From Motacilla alba alba (Eukaryota > Chordata > Aves > Passeriformes > Motacillidae): DNA of 64,000 bases. The position numbers and the translations under genes were made by a program. The first letter of the stretch is position 1. Every line of letters starts with the position of its first letter. The notes below the pieces were generated by a model that saw nothing but the letters and a program-made list of their open reading frames with translations, ran no database searches and was not told the origin of the DNA. The stretch is from NCBI RefSeq assembly GCF_015832195.1, contig NC_052017.1, positions 77,687,801 through 77,751,800 on the forward strand, given 5' to 3'. Below are positions 22,826 through 36,881 of the stretch, piece after piece.

Positions 22826-25800
22826 CTAAGTGGAAAAACACAGTGAGTTTAAGTGAGCAGTAAAAACAAAGCACACAGCAGGATCAGAAAGGCGGGTATG
22901 GAGTGGTGTGCTGGACATGATGAAGATATCCATCCTCAGGTTGCAAGAGTGGAATCACCCTGACCGACTGCTCTGATTTGCTGGGCCGAGTGTCCACACC
23001 AGAGGAAACAATAAACTCCGCTGGAGTCAGTGAGGTTACTTTGAGATTGTGAGCCCTGGAAAGGAACGGACTGATTTTGTCCGTATCCCACATGTAAAAT
23101 GGTGCTCCTGTCTATGATCTGTTACTGCAATATAAACCCAGTGACAGTTAGAGAAAAGGACAACCAATGCAGTTTTTTGATCAGTCTCGTTGCTGACTGG
23201 CTGAATTTGCAAACCAACATCAGAGGCTCTTTCACCATCCAAACTTATTATAGAAAACACAACCCTGCTCCCTTTCCCCTCCTCCTCTGCCCCAAGCATT
23301 TGGAGAACAGATGTGAATCCAGCCCCAAGCCTGCAATGCGGGAAGGATGCAAAAATATGGCCCAACTGTGTGCTTGCAGAAGGGTGGAGATTTGGATAAC
23401 CTAAGGAGAACGGAGAGAACTGGTAGGAGCCAACAGACTAATAAGGGCATGCGAGGACATGGACACACAAAGAAAAGGATTGTGTCCAATGAGAAAGTCT
23501 GGCCATGAATGAAGGTAACTAGACTGGAGAAGAAACACCAGACCTTGCAAGGAAAGACAAAGAAATAGATTAAAGGGAAAATACACACAGACTTTCCCCA
23601 TTTTTAACCTCAACTCATTGCATAGTGGAGAGTGAAAGCTTTTTTTGGAAAGTGTGGTTTCTGCTGCACTGCAAACTGGCTGTCTTAGGCTTCTTAGGGA
23701 AATTCTTAAACTGTGCCAAGTTCAGCTGGGCATTTTGGATTAGCATAGCTAGAAACAGCTGCAAGAAATGAGAGTCTACCCATTAGTGATTAAGGCCCAA
23801 CAGTTTTAGCCATAAATGGCTACTCAGAGAATTTCTGCAGGTTATGCTCAAAGAGATGCCCCCAGGTAGAAATTTAAAGACCTTTTCTCTATTGCTGGAA
23901 TGCTGGCCAAACAGTATGAAGTGACTCATAAAAAGCGATGACCTTAGAGCTCCATGCATCAGAAACTCTGCAAAATACTGTAGTGTGGAATTAAAGAGCA
24001 TGATGATGTATGGAGACTGCCTCAAAAACTTACATGACCAAAGCTATACCACTTGCTATTAGAGGTTGTCATTCAGAGGCTTAGTGGAAGGTATGAATAT
24101 GATTCAGTTCTTAAAAGCAAAAAGGAAAAATATCACTTGAGATAGCCATGTGGACTCACACAAATGCTGTAAGAAATGTGGGATATGGACTTGAAACACT
24201 TTGCCACCTGCAACTAGATTTCTATATTCATCATTTAAATTTATGCTGTATCTTTAACTTGGATTTCAAATTTAGTTGAACAGATGCAAAGTTTACCTTA
24301 GGCCTCACACAATTAAATGGGCAAACTGCCCACAGATCATGCAGAAGAAAGACCTTGCGGAAGTAAAAAAATCTGTTCAACAAATATCTTAAAACTGAAC
24401 TCTATTTTCTCTTTAGGCTGTTTCAGATCCGTCTATGCTCTGGAGCAATCTCTGGAAATACGTTTGCCTTCAGGTAAATACTATATATACACTCAGCAAC
24501 ACAAAGGATTTTTTTTAAGGGAAGCAGAAAAATACTAATGGTGTAAAAAATTCACCTCTAGTATATTCTTTGAAGTAGGTGACACAAAATGCATGAAAGG
24601 AGTTTCACAGAAGAAGCTGGCACCTAGGCAGAGTTCTGCTGCACCTGATGTAGCTGCTGCTGTTGCATTTGGCTGAGGAGGTTTCTGGATTAAGAAGTCA
24701 GTCTGGATATTTTATATTCTGACCAGAATTCAAATATAAATCCAGCATAATAAGAATGATGCATCCATGAGGCCAAGGAGAACATTCTGTCTGCTGAGAG
24801 TCCAAGAAGGCTTAATGACCATAATTAGAAAGTGAACAAGTCAGAAGTCTCTCAGCAGGGCTGGAGTCACATACATAAGCTGTGCCATCACGGTTTTGTC
24901 AAGCTCAGCACTGCCATGTCTAGTTACTTTGGCTACACTGTAAAACATTTCATGGGAAGGATATTCAAAACAGTTTCACCAGAAAAATGAGTCTTTGCTG
25001 ATACAGAACTGACTGATTTTTGGGCAAAATGACAGGTTCCTGGGTCTGCAACAATTTTTCTGTCCTAAATAATACAAAGTGTAGAAATAAAGCTCTTGTG
25101 ACAGGATTTTCCATAAAGTATAACTGATTCCTAAAAGGGAGGAGAAACATCCAAACAGACCGAAAAACATATTGGCTAGAGTGTTAGATAATAACTTGCA
25201 GTCAAAGCTCAACCGACTTCTAGCAATATCTCAGACCTGTCCACAAAGCGGATGCTGACAGTGATAGAACTTACATTGTGGAAAGCTCCTAAAGTTAATA
25301 CAAACATCTGTTTTTGACATTAAAGATTTTGGTAAGTTTTTGCTGCCAAGTGGCCAGTAAGGGAAAAGGATTCAACTAGATGTACAACTGTGAACTGGGA
25401 TTTAATGAACTAGCAACTAGCATCACTCTCCAACACACACCCCCACGTCCTCTTGCTCAGTATGGAGCCAAACCAGTGAAACACTTCAGTGCTGAGAATT
25501 CCTTGAGCATGTAGGTGCAAGCCTTGTCCTTGTAACTACAGAGAGAAGAATGGGAAAATGGAATCCTCCTTCCAAAACATCCTCCACAATTACCCACATC
25601 AGAATGAAAAAAGTGGACTCAAAACAAGAGCTTGGAGACTGATTATCCTCAATTCATATGGTACATCCAGCAAAAGCTATATCCAAACCCCAACATCCTG
25701 ACTTCTGAGCATGTTCAAAAGCAGGATTTCCCCCTCACATGCTCCAAATAGAAAGAACAACTTCAGAAAAAAGAAGTTAGAATTACCTTCCTATCTCATT

Positions 25801-27378
25801 GATGAGACAAAATTGAAGGAAGACACAAATTTTATTTGACCCCTGCACACTTTATACCAAACTGATGGGCTCTTAGGGACAGATTCTACCTTCTGGGTCT
25901 GAGAGCAAGATGGTTGGGAAAACCAAAACTGAAGACAGACCGCAAAAGAACCTATGTCAAGGCCTGGTATCATCTTTTCCTTTTCCCTGCCTTTGAAAAA
26001 GTCACCTTTGTTCTATAGCACATCCATAAATAAGAGCTGTGGACCAAAGCATTTTCAACCACCTACAAGCCCCCAGATACACTCAGGCTGTGAGCTTCAA
26101 AGCTCTAGGTCTAAATCACACAGGTACAAACATTTTTTCCTGGCACTAGAGATGCTTCAACCTGAATGTGTGATTAGCAATCCAGAACTAATGTCAGTGC
26201 ATACCAAAAACAAGTAATTCATACACAAGGTCACTGTGAATAGACTCCTGTGAGTTGCATACATTCCTTATTGCCTTGTGGTTTCAGAAAGCAATCACAA
26301 AAAGGGTATAATTCTGATTTATCAATATTTGTTTTGATGCTTTCTATGACATTCTGCCATCCTAGGAATGGGGTGAGAGAGTTGGGTAAATCAGCTTAAA
26401 AAAAATAAAAAGGCAGAGAAAAGAATGCAAATCAGTGTACACCAGATAGGTAGCTTTGGAAAAAGCATCTGGTACCAATGACTCGATAGCTTCACTTTCT
26501 ATCCCCTGTTGTTTAATTCCCTGTCTTCATCCTTCTTGTTGCCACTGGTACCTCTGCAATGGCAAATCTGGTTTGGCTGATTTATGATGGCATTAGACTG
26601 ATAACAGATGAGATCACAATGTAAATGTTGAGCAGCAAATTTACTTCAGTGCTCTGCTTGGCTGCATCCTTTCCATTAAGTGCCAACCTATTTGCAGAGA
26701 GGAAATTCTGTGCAGCTGACCTTGGGAAAAAACATCTTGTTTCCCCAGAGCAGGCTTGAAGAAAATTGTCTAAACATTTCTGCTGATCTAGACAGCTGCA
26801 ATGGCAGCTTAAAAAAAAAAAAGGGAAGAAAAGAGAAGAAAAGTTCAAGCGGGCTAAGTCTTGTTAAAATAGCAATGGAAACAAGGGGACCTTGAAGTTT
26901 AACTAGGGATGACAACAGATATTAATACTCAGGAAAAAAGCCTAGCACTTATTCTGAGCTCCTCCTCAAGTCACTTACCTGATTACAGATGTATTTATTA
27001 TCTATATATAATCTATATATATATGTGTGTGAAAAACATAAAGCAAATTTTGCTGAAGTAACTAGGTTTCACCACATGACGTAGCACTGACTGCAGTGTG
27101 GGCCCTTCTATGGGTGCTTTGTGCCAAAATCTGTAATAACTCCTTGTGCCATTTGAACAGGCCATTCAAATGCTAGCTCACTTCCTTCGGAAGAGGCCTG
27201 GCCACTCCAGAGGTGTTGCTGGCAGTAGGGGCACTGAGATTTTAGTGGTGCCTGTCTCACAGGTGCTCTGTTAGGAGACAAGTATTCCTACTTTGAAAGA
27301 CAACACAGAAAGGATAAGCACGCAGTTTTGGAGTTTGACAAACATCAAAAGCACCTGTATTGGAACATTCCCTGTTAC
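22826..27378 (-). other. FBXL7: FBXL7 intron between exons 3 and 4
   Basis: This 4553-base intron is bounded by a GTAACA donor at 27378 and a TTAG acceptor at 22826 on the minus strand, and it splits a glycine codon after its first base. I see no interspersed repeat or second gene in it. It contains an A run at 26811-26822 and a TA/TG-rich microsatellite at 27001-27030. All reading frames inside it are short and without recognisable domains. Confidence 0.9.
27001..27030. repeat. TA/TG microsatellite in the FBXL7 intron
   Basis: Two TATATA blocks separated by ATC pass into TGTGTGTG. Simple repeat with no sign of a mobile element. Confidence 0.8.
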
Positions 27379-27990
27379 CTGACACATCCAGGTGTTCCAG
27401 GTTTGGGCACAGTGACACGACATCAAAGACTGCCTCATTGGAGATGTTGTAACAGCCAGACACCTCCAGCCTCCGCAGTTCTGGACAGCACTGGGCAATG
27501 GTGTAGAGTCCTCTGTCTGTGAGCCGCCTGCAGCCACTAACAATTACCGTCTCCAACATGAGACATACGTTGGGAGTATCCTGACAAAGCCTCCGGGTCA
27601 GCACTTTGAGAGCCCTGTCTACGTTGATTGTCTCGCCAGTCAGGCGAATTGTCCTCCAAAGCCGCGGGTCCCAGGCCAGGTTGTACCAGCGGCGGCACAC
27701 GCGGGCACAGCGGCACAGCTGGTTGGTGGGCAGGAAGGAGAAGATCTGGATCATGGCGTGGTCGGGCAGCCGGTCTATGTTGGCCTGCTCCTTCTGGTGC
27801 TTGGATGCCAGCCGGATGAGAGGATGGGTGAGACGGGTGGGAGGCGGCGAATGGACCATGGCAACCGTTTCCCCAGTGACTGAGGATGAGGACGTCGACG
27901 AACCTCTGCCATTTTGGAACCCAGGGGAATTCGGTGGAAATATTAATGCTGGACTGGGTGTGCTGAGCGTTCGCATGCTCAGGTCAGAAT
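27379..27990 (-). CDS. FBXL7: FBXL7 internal coding exon (exon 3): Ser/Thr-rich linker, F-box and first leucine-rich repeats
   Basis: This 612-base exon encodes residues 43-247 of FBXL7. It begins with AT, completing an aspartate codon split as G|AT, and ends with a G that pairs with GC of the next exon to give glycine 247. Residues 43-90 are low-complexity and Ser/Thr/Pro-rich. The F-box lies at about residues 111-157, starting near IDRLPDHAMIQIFSFLP and including CRCARVCRRWYNLAWDPRLW, and should bind SKP1. Leucine-rich repeats begin near residue 185, with VSGCRRLTDRGLYTIAQCCP. The acceptor reads TGTGTTCTGTCTTCCAG and the donor CAG|GTAACA. Open codons beyond each edge (28006-27991 and 27378-27257) are intron read-through and should not be annotated. 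From memory it differs from the human protein at only a few positions, such as a phenylalanine at 60 and serine at 64 in the linker. Confidence 0.97.
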
Positions 27991-30900
27991 CTGGAAGACA
28001 GAACACATAATTTCAGTGAGCACTGGACAGACACAGAGCTCTCTGCACAGCACAGCACCCTGCTGGCCCATTTGCTAATGGAGTACGATGGACTTTGGGG
28101 TTTGTTGGGGGTTAAGCAGTCACTTCTAACAGTCAGAGTGAGAAAACGTATTTCAAAAGCCATGTGAGCAAAGGAAATGATGCAGTTTTGAGTCCTGAAG
28201 AGGAGACAGCAGTGGAAGGAATTTTTAAAATTCAAGAATTTTGATTCTTTATACTCTTAATTAAACACTTCATCCAAGAGCCCAGTGACTAGTCCTTCAT
28301 GTGCACACAGAAAACACTCCTTTCCAATGGACTAAAGCAAACTTCAGTCGGGGAAAAAAAAAAAAAGCTCAGAAAAGTAACTGATGAAGAAACAGGATGC
28401 CTGGAAACGTTTTGGAGAATTGTTATACAATATTTAAACACTTATTGCTAGGGCTATTTGTCACACTGGAAGCAGTCAACTCCTCAAAATGATTTGCTAC
28501 TTTTTAACCTTCTTTAGTTCATTTTAGTTGCCAAAATCAGGCACAAAAATTGAGATTTTTTTGCTACTAAGAAACGTTACCTTTGCTGTAAGGTTATTTC
28601 AACTGTTTTTTTCTGTGTGCTAACACTGCCTGTAAGTATTTTCCACTCCTCCTCCCAGTTTCTCTATGCAAACCAAGTAAAAGACTGGAAGACAGCTAAG
28701 ATATAACTTTGATGGTCAAGCAAATGCCATGGGCAATACATTTAGAGACTCTGAGGATATTTTAGAAGTATGCTACACAAGATACAAGCAGTGTATGAGA
28801 GATGCATGCTGCTGCTGAGCACACTCCCTCCACCTTGGTACTGATCTTAACAGCAACTCTTTCTAAAGGAAAGCACCACCCAGAAATGAATACCGTAACC
28901 ACAATTTAGTGACCAGCAGAATAACAATTTTACAGACAGACAATGTTTTTAGAGGACCAAGCTTTTCTCCACATCACATCTGCTGCCGCATCAATGCTCA
29001 GGCCTTTCAGGGAAGTGTACAAAGGCAGCCCCTAAAGTAAAACTGACTCTGCAGCTGTGTGACTGTGACAGCACAGATAAGGGCTAAGCAAGATGTAGCC
29101 AGAAATGCATTCAACAAACATATCCACACCTGGATTTGGGCAGAGTTTTTAAATTAAGTACATTTTTGGTGAATTTGATTGTTACACATAAACTTCCCTG
29201 TCAAGCTTTCACTTAGCCCAGCACAGGCCTGCTCTGATCTCACTACCTACAACAACAGCAACCACAGGCCTGTATTTCCACAGTGTGTCTGCAAGGGAAA
29301 GTGGCAGAAACATTTAGCTGAGGAATCCAAGACACAAAGTCCAATGGCTTGCTCAAGATCACCTGGTTGAGTTTCAGAGAGATCAAAATCATCTTCTCAC
29401 ACCATGGAGGAAAAACCTATACTACCCAGCTCCTTCCCTCTTCCTCTTCTGCATCTCGTTTTACTTAGAATTCATTGTTTCAGTAAATGAAAGGAAAGAA
29501 CATTTTCTCCAAGGCTTCTGGGTCCGTGCTATGGCTATGTGGTCCTAACACAGGGATTTGTGTATTTATGAGCAAGAACAGTATCTTCATGCTGAGTGGG
29601 TTTTGCAGACACCCTGCTCCCTCTGAGACCTCCTAATACCCCCCTGGCAGCTTTTGCAAATAATTGCATCGAAGAGTGTTATTTGGTAAGCATCTGGTAT
29701 ATGCTGGTATTTTAAAAAATGAGATTTACAGCTGGAGAGAAAAATCCAACCAGCAGCAGCCAGGCTCCTGCAGACAAGCACTGACTCCACAGGCCTCTTA
29801 GGCAACAGTCTCTGAGATTAATTTTTGCAAGGATTTACCATATGTTTGACCTCCCTCCCATTATCACCAAAACCAGTGACAGTGCCTGAAGCTAAACATG
29901 TGTAGAATATGTGGCAAAGCCTTTACTTTTTGCTCCTTTTTTGAGATTTGAATATAAGAATGTTTCTACTATAAAAGAATGTACACTTTTTTCCAAGTGC
30001 TGTTTGTATCTTCTACTATTACATGTATTTGATATTGTCAATTCCTCTCATTTTACTTTTTCATTTGCTATGGGCCTTTGCCTTGGTTGACTGTTGGTTG
30101 CTTGTTTTACACAAACCAGAACGAAAAGGAAAACAGAACTATATAAATAAAAAACCACAGAAGAAACACTTGTTTCTGTTCCACAAAATAGAACTAAAAT
30201 CAAAAGCAAAAAGTTCAAATTATTTACATCTGCTTTAAACAATTTTTAGTCCTCTGGGAATGAGTATCTTCTGTAAGACAAAGCATATTTGGAAAACGTA
30301 CATTTTTAGTCAGTTATCGCTAAAAACACCTTAAAATTTCTGTAGGGTCGTTAGTTCTACAGCCTTCATTAGCTTCCATTTCTACTTAAGCATAAAAAAG
30401 CTTTTCATACTCCATGATTCTCCCCCCCTTCCCCTGGTGAGCAATGCTCCAAGCTAATACGGCTAATCTCCACTGCTTTTGGACCAGAAGTGGCATTCCT
30501 TCATCGCTCCTGGGTACTGTGAATAATCAATACCTTAGACATTCTGGGTGTGTAATGAATTACTAATATATGTTTTTTAACTTAGACTTTGAGCTAAAAA
30601 AGGCCTGACCTTCTGTTTTATGTGTATGCTCCGTGCTTTGTGCTCTCTTAATTCTCTCATTAGTATAGCAGTTCCAGATGTGCATCCTGCATTTCCTGTC
30701 CCTTCAGTCCTGAAGGTGCATCATGTAAAACTTGCTCCCTCCATCCTTGGGGCATGGACTTCCAGACAGACACATACACACGCACCCTGTCTCCCCACCA
30801 CAAAGCACTGTGGAAAAAGACTGTAGTGTTGTCACTGTGTTTAAAAAAGGGAGTTGCAAGCACATTCCTGCTCTGCTGAGCCCATAATGCAATATGCTCT

Positions 30901-33774
30901 CAGACAGGAATTTTGCTGGTAGCTCAGCTGAACTCCACACAGAGGTATTCCTGCTTACTGTTCACTGTACACCCCTAAGGGGAAATGAAAAATAAAAAAA
31001 AAAATAGCAGGTGAGTCCAGGAGCCTTACTGCCAGGAAAAACTTGGAAAGCTTTTTGCTAGCATTTAAAACTTCAGCAAAACACTTGGTCTACTGTACAT
31101 TTTCCAGACTTTTCTAATGTTGTTGGGAGGGGCTTCCTGTAGCACTATCTCAACCTCTAGGAGTTCCCTTAGAATTTTGTTCTTCACCATTTACTGAGTG
31201 CTAGCCAACAGGCCGGGGCAGTCTGAGAAAGAGCAAATTAATGACCGTGTAACATTAATAAACACAACCCTGCAAGTACAAATGAAGCTGCTGATTACAG
31301 TTCTCAATACACACACATGCCCTATACAAGCATTTCTCTTGTAAACTCAATTGTTTACAAGCCTGAAATGTGACTTTAATTTTGGTGATCTGAGAAAGTA
31401 AAAGCAAATTAGAAAGCAGTCTTGCACTTCCCTCCCCACCTCTTTTGCCCCTTTGCCTCCAATCTTCTGTGAAAGATACCTTTTATTAAATCTTTGATCA
31501 AGCTCTGAAAGTTGTTTGTTGATGTAAGACAAAATTTCTTAACAATCTTTAAAGAAATCTCAAAAGATGCATTCCAGAAAGAAAAACCATAAAAGCTGAC
31601 ACAGAGAGAGAAAATGCACGATAGCGAGTTTTCTTATTCCACTAGGAATCTGGTTTATTTCAAAGGATTTTTTCTCCCCAGTTTGTTTCCCAATTAATAG
31701 ACATATATGGGAACAAAAAACCTTTAAATATATAAGAATTAAGCCAAGATCTAACCTCCATCCCTTCTGGCATAGACAATAATATGCAGTCTGATTTCAG
31801 AACCAGAGAGAGAAAACAGCGTTGTATTTCCATTACTCCAGCAACACACACTAACACAGGACACTCGATGTCCAGATCCCAGCATGGATATTTTAAGATT
31901 GAACCATTTTCCACACTTAAGGCATGACTCCATTCATTCACACCTTCCACTATGGTATTGTGAATGAGTCTTTTTTGAAATAAATACTATACTGTGTTCT
32001 TCAACCTAACAAAATGAAAATGAAAATTTTGCAAATATCAGTCAAACTTGAGATTCTTATCTGACAACTGAAGAAGGTCCTCTGTGTTGATATCCTGTCA
32101 CCACTGTAGTTTTTAGCAAAACTAAGACAAGAAATAAACAAAACTGTGTTCAAGCTCTGAAAAAGTCAGTATAGCTGAGAAAAATAAAAAGTAATTGTCA
32201 TTTTTGTAAACATTAGCTGCAGAGTAATGTGCACAAGAAGCATTTACACAGCATGCCAAAACCACACTGACTTAGCATCTCTTCAATAAGTGTTGTGTAG
32301 ATATTATGTAGTTTATTAAGTGCAATGTGGGTATAGACTTCACATTTTTACCACAATACCGTCAACCTCAGACATGACAAGTAAGTACTCCTTTTACAGA
32401 GACTGGGGAAATGGGAACTTAATGGTTGTAGCAGCTACAATCAACAGTGCAAAGGGAAACAGAGGCTTCTACAGGGGACACAGTGTGGGCTGATTCAAGG
32501 AGAGACTTGTGAATTTGACTGACAGATTTCAAATATGGCTGTGTGCCCTTGGATTAGAGTAGGAAAAGGAGTTAGCTAGGACAGCAGGCTACAACACAGC
32601 CACTTTCTTTCCAAGGCCCCAGGTATGGACAAAGTTCCAGAAAAAGTGCTACCTACAAAAAAATAAAGAGCATCTTCCACATCGCAAACATCCTCAGGCA
32701 TTTTTCTCAGGATAAGCTACCCTACTGACCTCAGTTCCTCCCAATCCCAGGAGGCTGGGAGGAACTGGAGACTCTGAGATAGCAAAGAGGCAGCTGGAAC
32801 AAAACTCACATGCAAACTTGTGTGGGGCTGCAGCAGTCAAGAATGCCAGAAGGAAAAGGTTGCCCAGTGGAGATAGCCACGTGATTTTCCAGCCTTTTAC
32901 AAAGAAGAACATACAGAATGAGTTGGATGAGCTCTCTCATCTCTCTCCAAGAGCACTAAGTACACCTAAACGATCTCTGCGCATGTTTGCCCTGTTTTTA
33001 ATTGCTAGGGGCAGCTATTACTCAGCTCACTGAGGTGCCTGTTCCAGTGTTGTTACTGTATCAAGTTTCTAAGTTTTTCCTCTAAATTGGCTCATATAAG
33101 AAGCTGTTTCTTGCCCCTCTCCTTGTGCTTGTGCTTGTGAAGAATGAGAGGTCTTCACACTCCCTGTAAGGATTTCTTACATGCATTTGTCTTTCTTTTT
33201 ATTAATCATGTTACTAATATTCCCAGTTTCCTCTATCTTTTCCATTACATTTTCTCCTATCTGTGTCTTTTTCTCTTAAAGCGCAACGCTCCGGACTAAG
33301 CACCATGCACCACCCAACCTCACCAGCAGTGGTGAAAGTGCAGTCCTTTGCATCCATATTCCATGGAAACCACATTTCCAACCTTCCAGATTTCAACAGT
33401 CCCAAAAGGCTGATATATTTTTACTATGTGACTCAAGATATTGCTGTGATTCCCATGTGCTATACAGTACCTAGATATTTATTTTCCTCTCCTGTGTTAA
33501 TAGAATCCATTCATCTTCCCTACACCTGTCTCCTTGGAGTATACTATGTTTTCTTCTTAATCTACTTCTTCATGAGTATTTTGAGCACTGAGCAACCTTC
33601 TCAGAGTGTGTTAGTTTTCAGTTTTCCAAATACTTTGCAGCTCTAGGGCCATAAATTTTAACCCATTTCTCTAGATATTGGTAATTTTGTGTCTCAGTTC
33701 AATTGAAAAAGAAGGTTCCTAGAGAGAAATGGAAAGTCTGGCAACCTGCTCACAAATATTGTAAGCCATTGCAG
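27991..33774. other. FBXL7 intron segment, no further feature seen
   Basis: AT-rich unique-looking sequence with A runs at about 28349-28364 and 30990-31000. No gene, repeat family or alternative exon is supported. Confidence 0.6.
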
Positions 33775-33905
33775 ATGAGACCAGCTCAGTTGGTCAGAGC
33801 ATGGTGCTGGTAACACCAAGGTTGTGGGTTTAATCCCTCTATGGGCCATTCACTCAAGAGTTGGACTCAATGGTCCCTTCCAAATCAGCACATTCTGTAA
33901 TTTCT
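33775..33905 (+). mobile_element. tRNA-Ile-derived SINE with CR1-like tail (TguSINE1-like)
   Basis: The head resembles an isoleucine tRNA gene: CAGCTCAGTTGGTCAGAGC at 33782-33800 (A-box region), GTGCTGGTAACACCAAGG (anticodon arm), GGTTTAATCCC in place of the GGTTCGAATCC B box, and GGGCCA at the end of the tRNA-like part (33843-33848). A CR1-like tail follows: AGAGTTGGACTCAATGG, then TCCCTTCCAAATCAGCACATTCTGTAAT. This head-plus-tail structure is that of TguSINE1, a SINE of passerine birds that uses CR1 machinery. The former anticodon reads GGT and the B box has lost its CpG, so it is an old copy and not a working tRNA gene. No clear target-site duplication was found. Confidence 0.87.
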
Positions 33906-36881
33906 AAAGGGTTCTTCCTGAAACATCATCACAGCTGACAAAGAGTGTTATTCCCATTCAGTGCCCACCTTATCTTATCATGTTTTTTTTTACTCCGTAT
34001 TTCACCAGTTTGTTTCCAATACACACATGCAAAAGTCCAAATAAACCTGAGATGGTTTACAGCTACTGCTTCCCTCTCACCAGACAATATTTTTTTGCCA
34101 AAACAGAAAATTACATGGAAAACTGAGGTCAAAGGTACAATACCACTTTGGCAAAGGTAAAAACTAATTTTTTTATCCTGTGATATCTTGTCAGTCATGC
34201 AATTCTCATTGTAAGAGCAAAGACCTGCAGCAGAGCTCGATTTGTCAGTGTAAGAACAAGTAACCTTGGAGCTCACAGAGTAATCACATCCACATGGTCT
34301 TGGAAGGAACAGTTCCACAGAACTTGAAATAACCTTTTATGGTTTTTAAAAACCTCCTTTAGAATGTAATAAGAAACTGTACCTATTGTATAAGACTAGA
34401 GGCATTGTGGAAGAGGGATATGTTAACTCAAATCTGTAGCCGTTTCATAGTAGTTTCTGTGTGACACTTTACATCTTGGATTACACTGGTGTAGCTTCCC
34501 TGTGATGTTGAGCTCCAGTTTTCTTTAGACTATAAACTCTTCTACACACATTTGGAGACCTGATCTTGCATTCCTGGCATACTACAATATAGATGCTTAA
34601 AGTCAAAGAGCATTACAAGTGAAGTAATCACTATAGTTTTATTAAGCAAATAATTCTTCCTTACAATGTATTTGTGGAAAACTGGAACTAATTTCCCCCC
34701 TACTGACTTTGTCCCCTGCCACTTGGCAGGAATTCATTTTATTCCCATATTTTCGAACGAAGCAAAAAATACAAAGACTGAGGGGGAGGAAAAGTAAGAA
34801 AGTAATTCACTATTAGTTTAGGAAGTCAAAGCATCATAATTTAGGCTTCAGAACCACTGATGATACTAGCACATCAGCTCTGAGAAAAGGGTTTCAGAGC
34901 GCAGCATTGTGGGGAATTACATAGAGATGGAATGGAAAGTGCATTTTTTCCATGTTCTGTAAATATGTATCCCAAAATGAATTCCACACATGCTTAAGTA
35001 AAAGCTCTGCTTAAATCCTTCAGTCAGATGCTCTCCCAACTCTTTATGGTATGCCAGGGAGCTCCTCCAGCTGAGCTAGTTTACATTAACAAGGAGTACT
35101 GCCCAGAAAGAGTTCTGTGGAGCAAAACTAACATTGTTGAAAGCCCAACATCCACAGGCCTGGGAAGTAGGTGTTATTTTTTTTGCCAATATTTAATTTA
35201 ATCCCCAACCCTGAATGCTCAATAGGGGTTGCCTGTGGTGCTCTAGGTGTACTGCCAGAACATATTTTTTTGCTTTAGTTTTGCCTGAGTGTAACTGGGT
35301 TCATATACCTCGTGGTGGTTACTAAAACAGAGTAAGAAGAAGAGGCATTTCAAAAGCAAGCTTTGGACTTAAACAAAAATGCTAATGCAGATAAACTCAC
35401 TGATCAGAAGAAGCCCCTGTCTACCTCCTCTAAACCATGAGTTATCATCTCCCATCCTGTTCCATACCGCTCTGAGGAGAGGCATCCTGTGCCTTGCTGG
35501 ATTTTCAAGGCTGGATTATCAATGGACCAGACACACTGCATTTCATCAGCCCCCATTTTCAGGATTATCACACCTATGAGGATCCATGCTGTTCAATGCA
35601 TTGCTCTGCAATGTGCAAACCAAATGTAGTTAAAACAAAAATAATAATTTTACAAGATGCTTATAAATAAGCACCTTCAACATACTTCAATATAAAGGTT
35701 TAAATAAGACAACAAAAAGATAGCAAGTTTGCTTAATTTCAAATCTTACTAAAAACCCTGCCATCATCTCTCTCTCATCTCCTGGTAAGTTTGACAGCCT
35801 TAATTAACCCAGAAACCCCATTCTGGTGAATACAAAAAACCTTCCCAATTTATCCAGAGAACGACTTGTTTCAGTGAAACAGGCTTACAACTATAACCTG
35901 CCTTTTTGCTGAGTTACTCTAACATGCTCCAAGGTCAAAAGTTTGTCAGGTAAAAATTTTTTACACCTGACTAGACAACATCTACATTACTGTGTTCCAC
36001 TTTTTAAATCCACTGTTCTTTATTTTTCATTTAACACCAAATAAATGTGGAGATGATGAGTGCACAGTGCTTGATAGTGGCTCTCAAGCTACACACACAG
36101 GGCCAGAATCAGTCACTTAGAATAATACTGATATGGGACAAACAGATCCTACGCTATCTTTGAATGATAAACACTCAGTTTGTGCTGATGCAAATGTATC
36201 TTTGCAATTTATACAGAAAACTGGAACAACTGCTTAATGGCTCCCAACTTCAAAATGCAGAAATCCAATCAGCTGCTCCAGAAAACTGTAGCTGTCTTAC
36301 TATTTTACCTTCCAAAAATGGGAGAATTTGGAATAAAATATGTCTCAGTTTACATTATTACAAAACTTCAAGACAAGTTGCAGGAATATATTTATGGAAG
36401 AGAAATATTTTCCAAATCCCTAGTTCACATGGATAAAAACCATGGGGACCTACAGAACTCTGAAATATAGTTCTGGTAGATGTGCGTGACTCCAAGAGGA
36501 AAATAATATACAAAGCAGAGGCATGTTTACCTCTGGGAAAAGCTGACAATATAATCACTTTGTTGTGTAATCAAGAGGACTTGGATCCAGTTGGTAGCAA
36601 ATGCTGCAGTAGACAAATAATTCCCCCAAGAACGGCTGTTTCCAGCATATTCACCATAAACAAATTATTTGTGTAAAAGAACATTGTCTCGTAATCAACT
36701 GTTGGCATTTTAAAAGCATGCAGCACTCAGAAATTACTGCTTTTCAAATTAACAGGGGATCCAGGATTTGACCTTCAAAACTGGAGAAACAAATGGTAAG
36801 CAGTATGCTAAACAGAAGAATAAACAGTATTGAGAGATTTAAAGCCATAAAATTGTGCTTCTCTCCTATCATCAAGTTTAG
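33906..36881. other. FBXL7 intron segment, no further feature seen
   Basis: No gene or repeat family recognised. Short T runs only (for example about 33983-33990). Confidence 0.55.

Noticed and set aside
22389..22829. 146-codon plus-strand open frame
   Set aside because: It lies entirely antisense to FBXL7 exon 4 and is explained by the GC-rich codons of that exon.
27606..28010. 134-codon plus-strand open frame
   Set aside because: Antisense shadow of FBXL7 exon 3.
33775..33848. Possible tRNA-Ile gene
   Set aside because: The B box is altered, the anticodon position reads GGT, and a CR1-like tail follows, so it is a SINE head.
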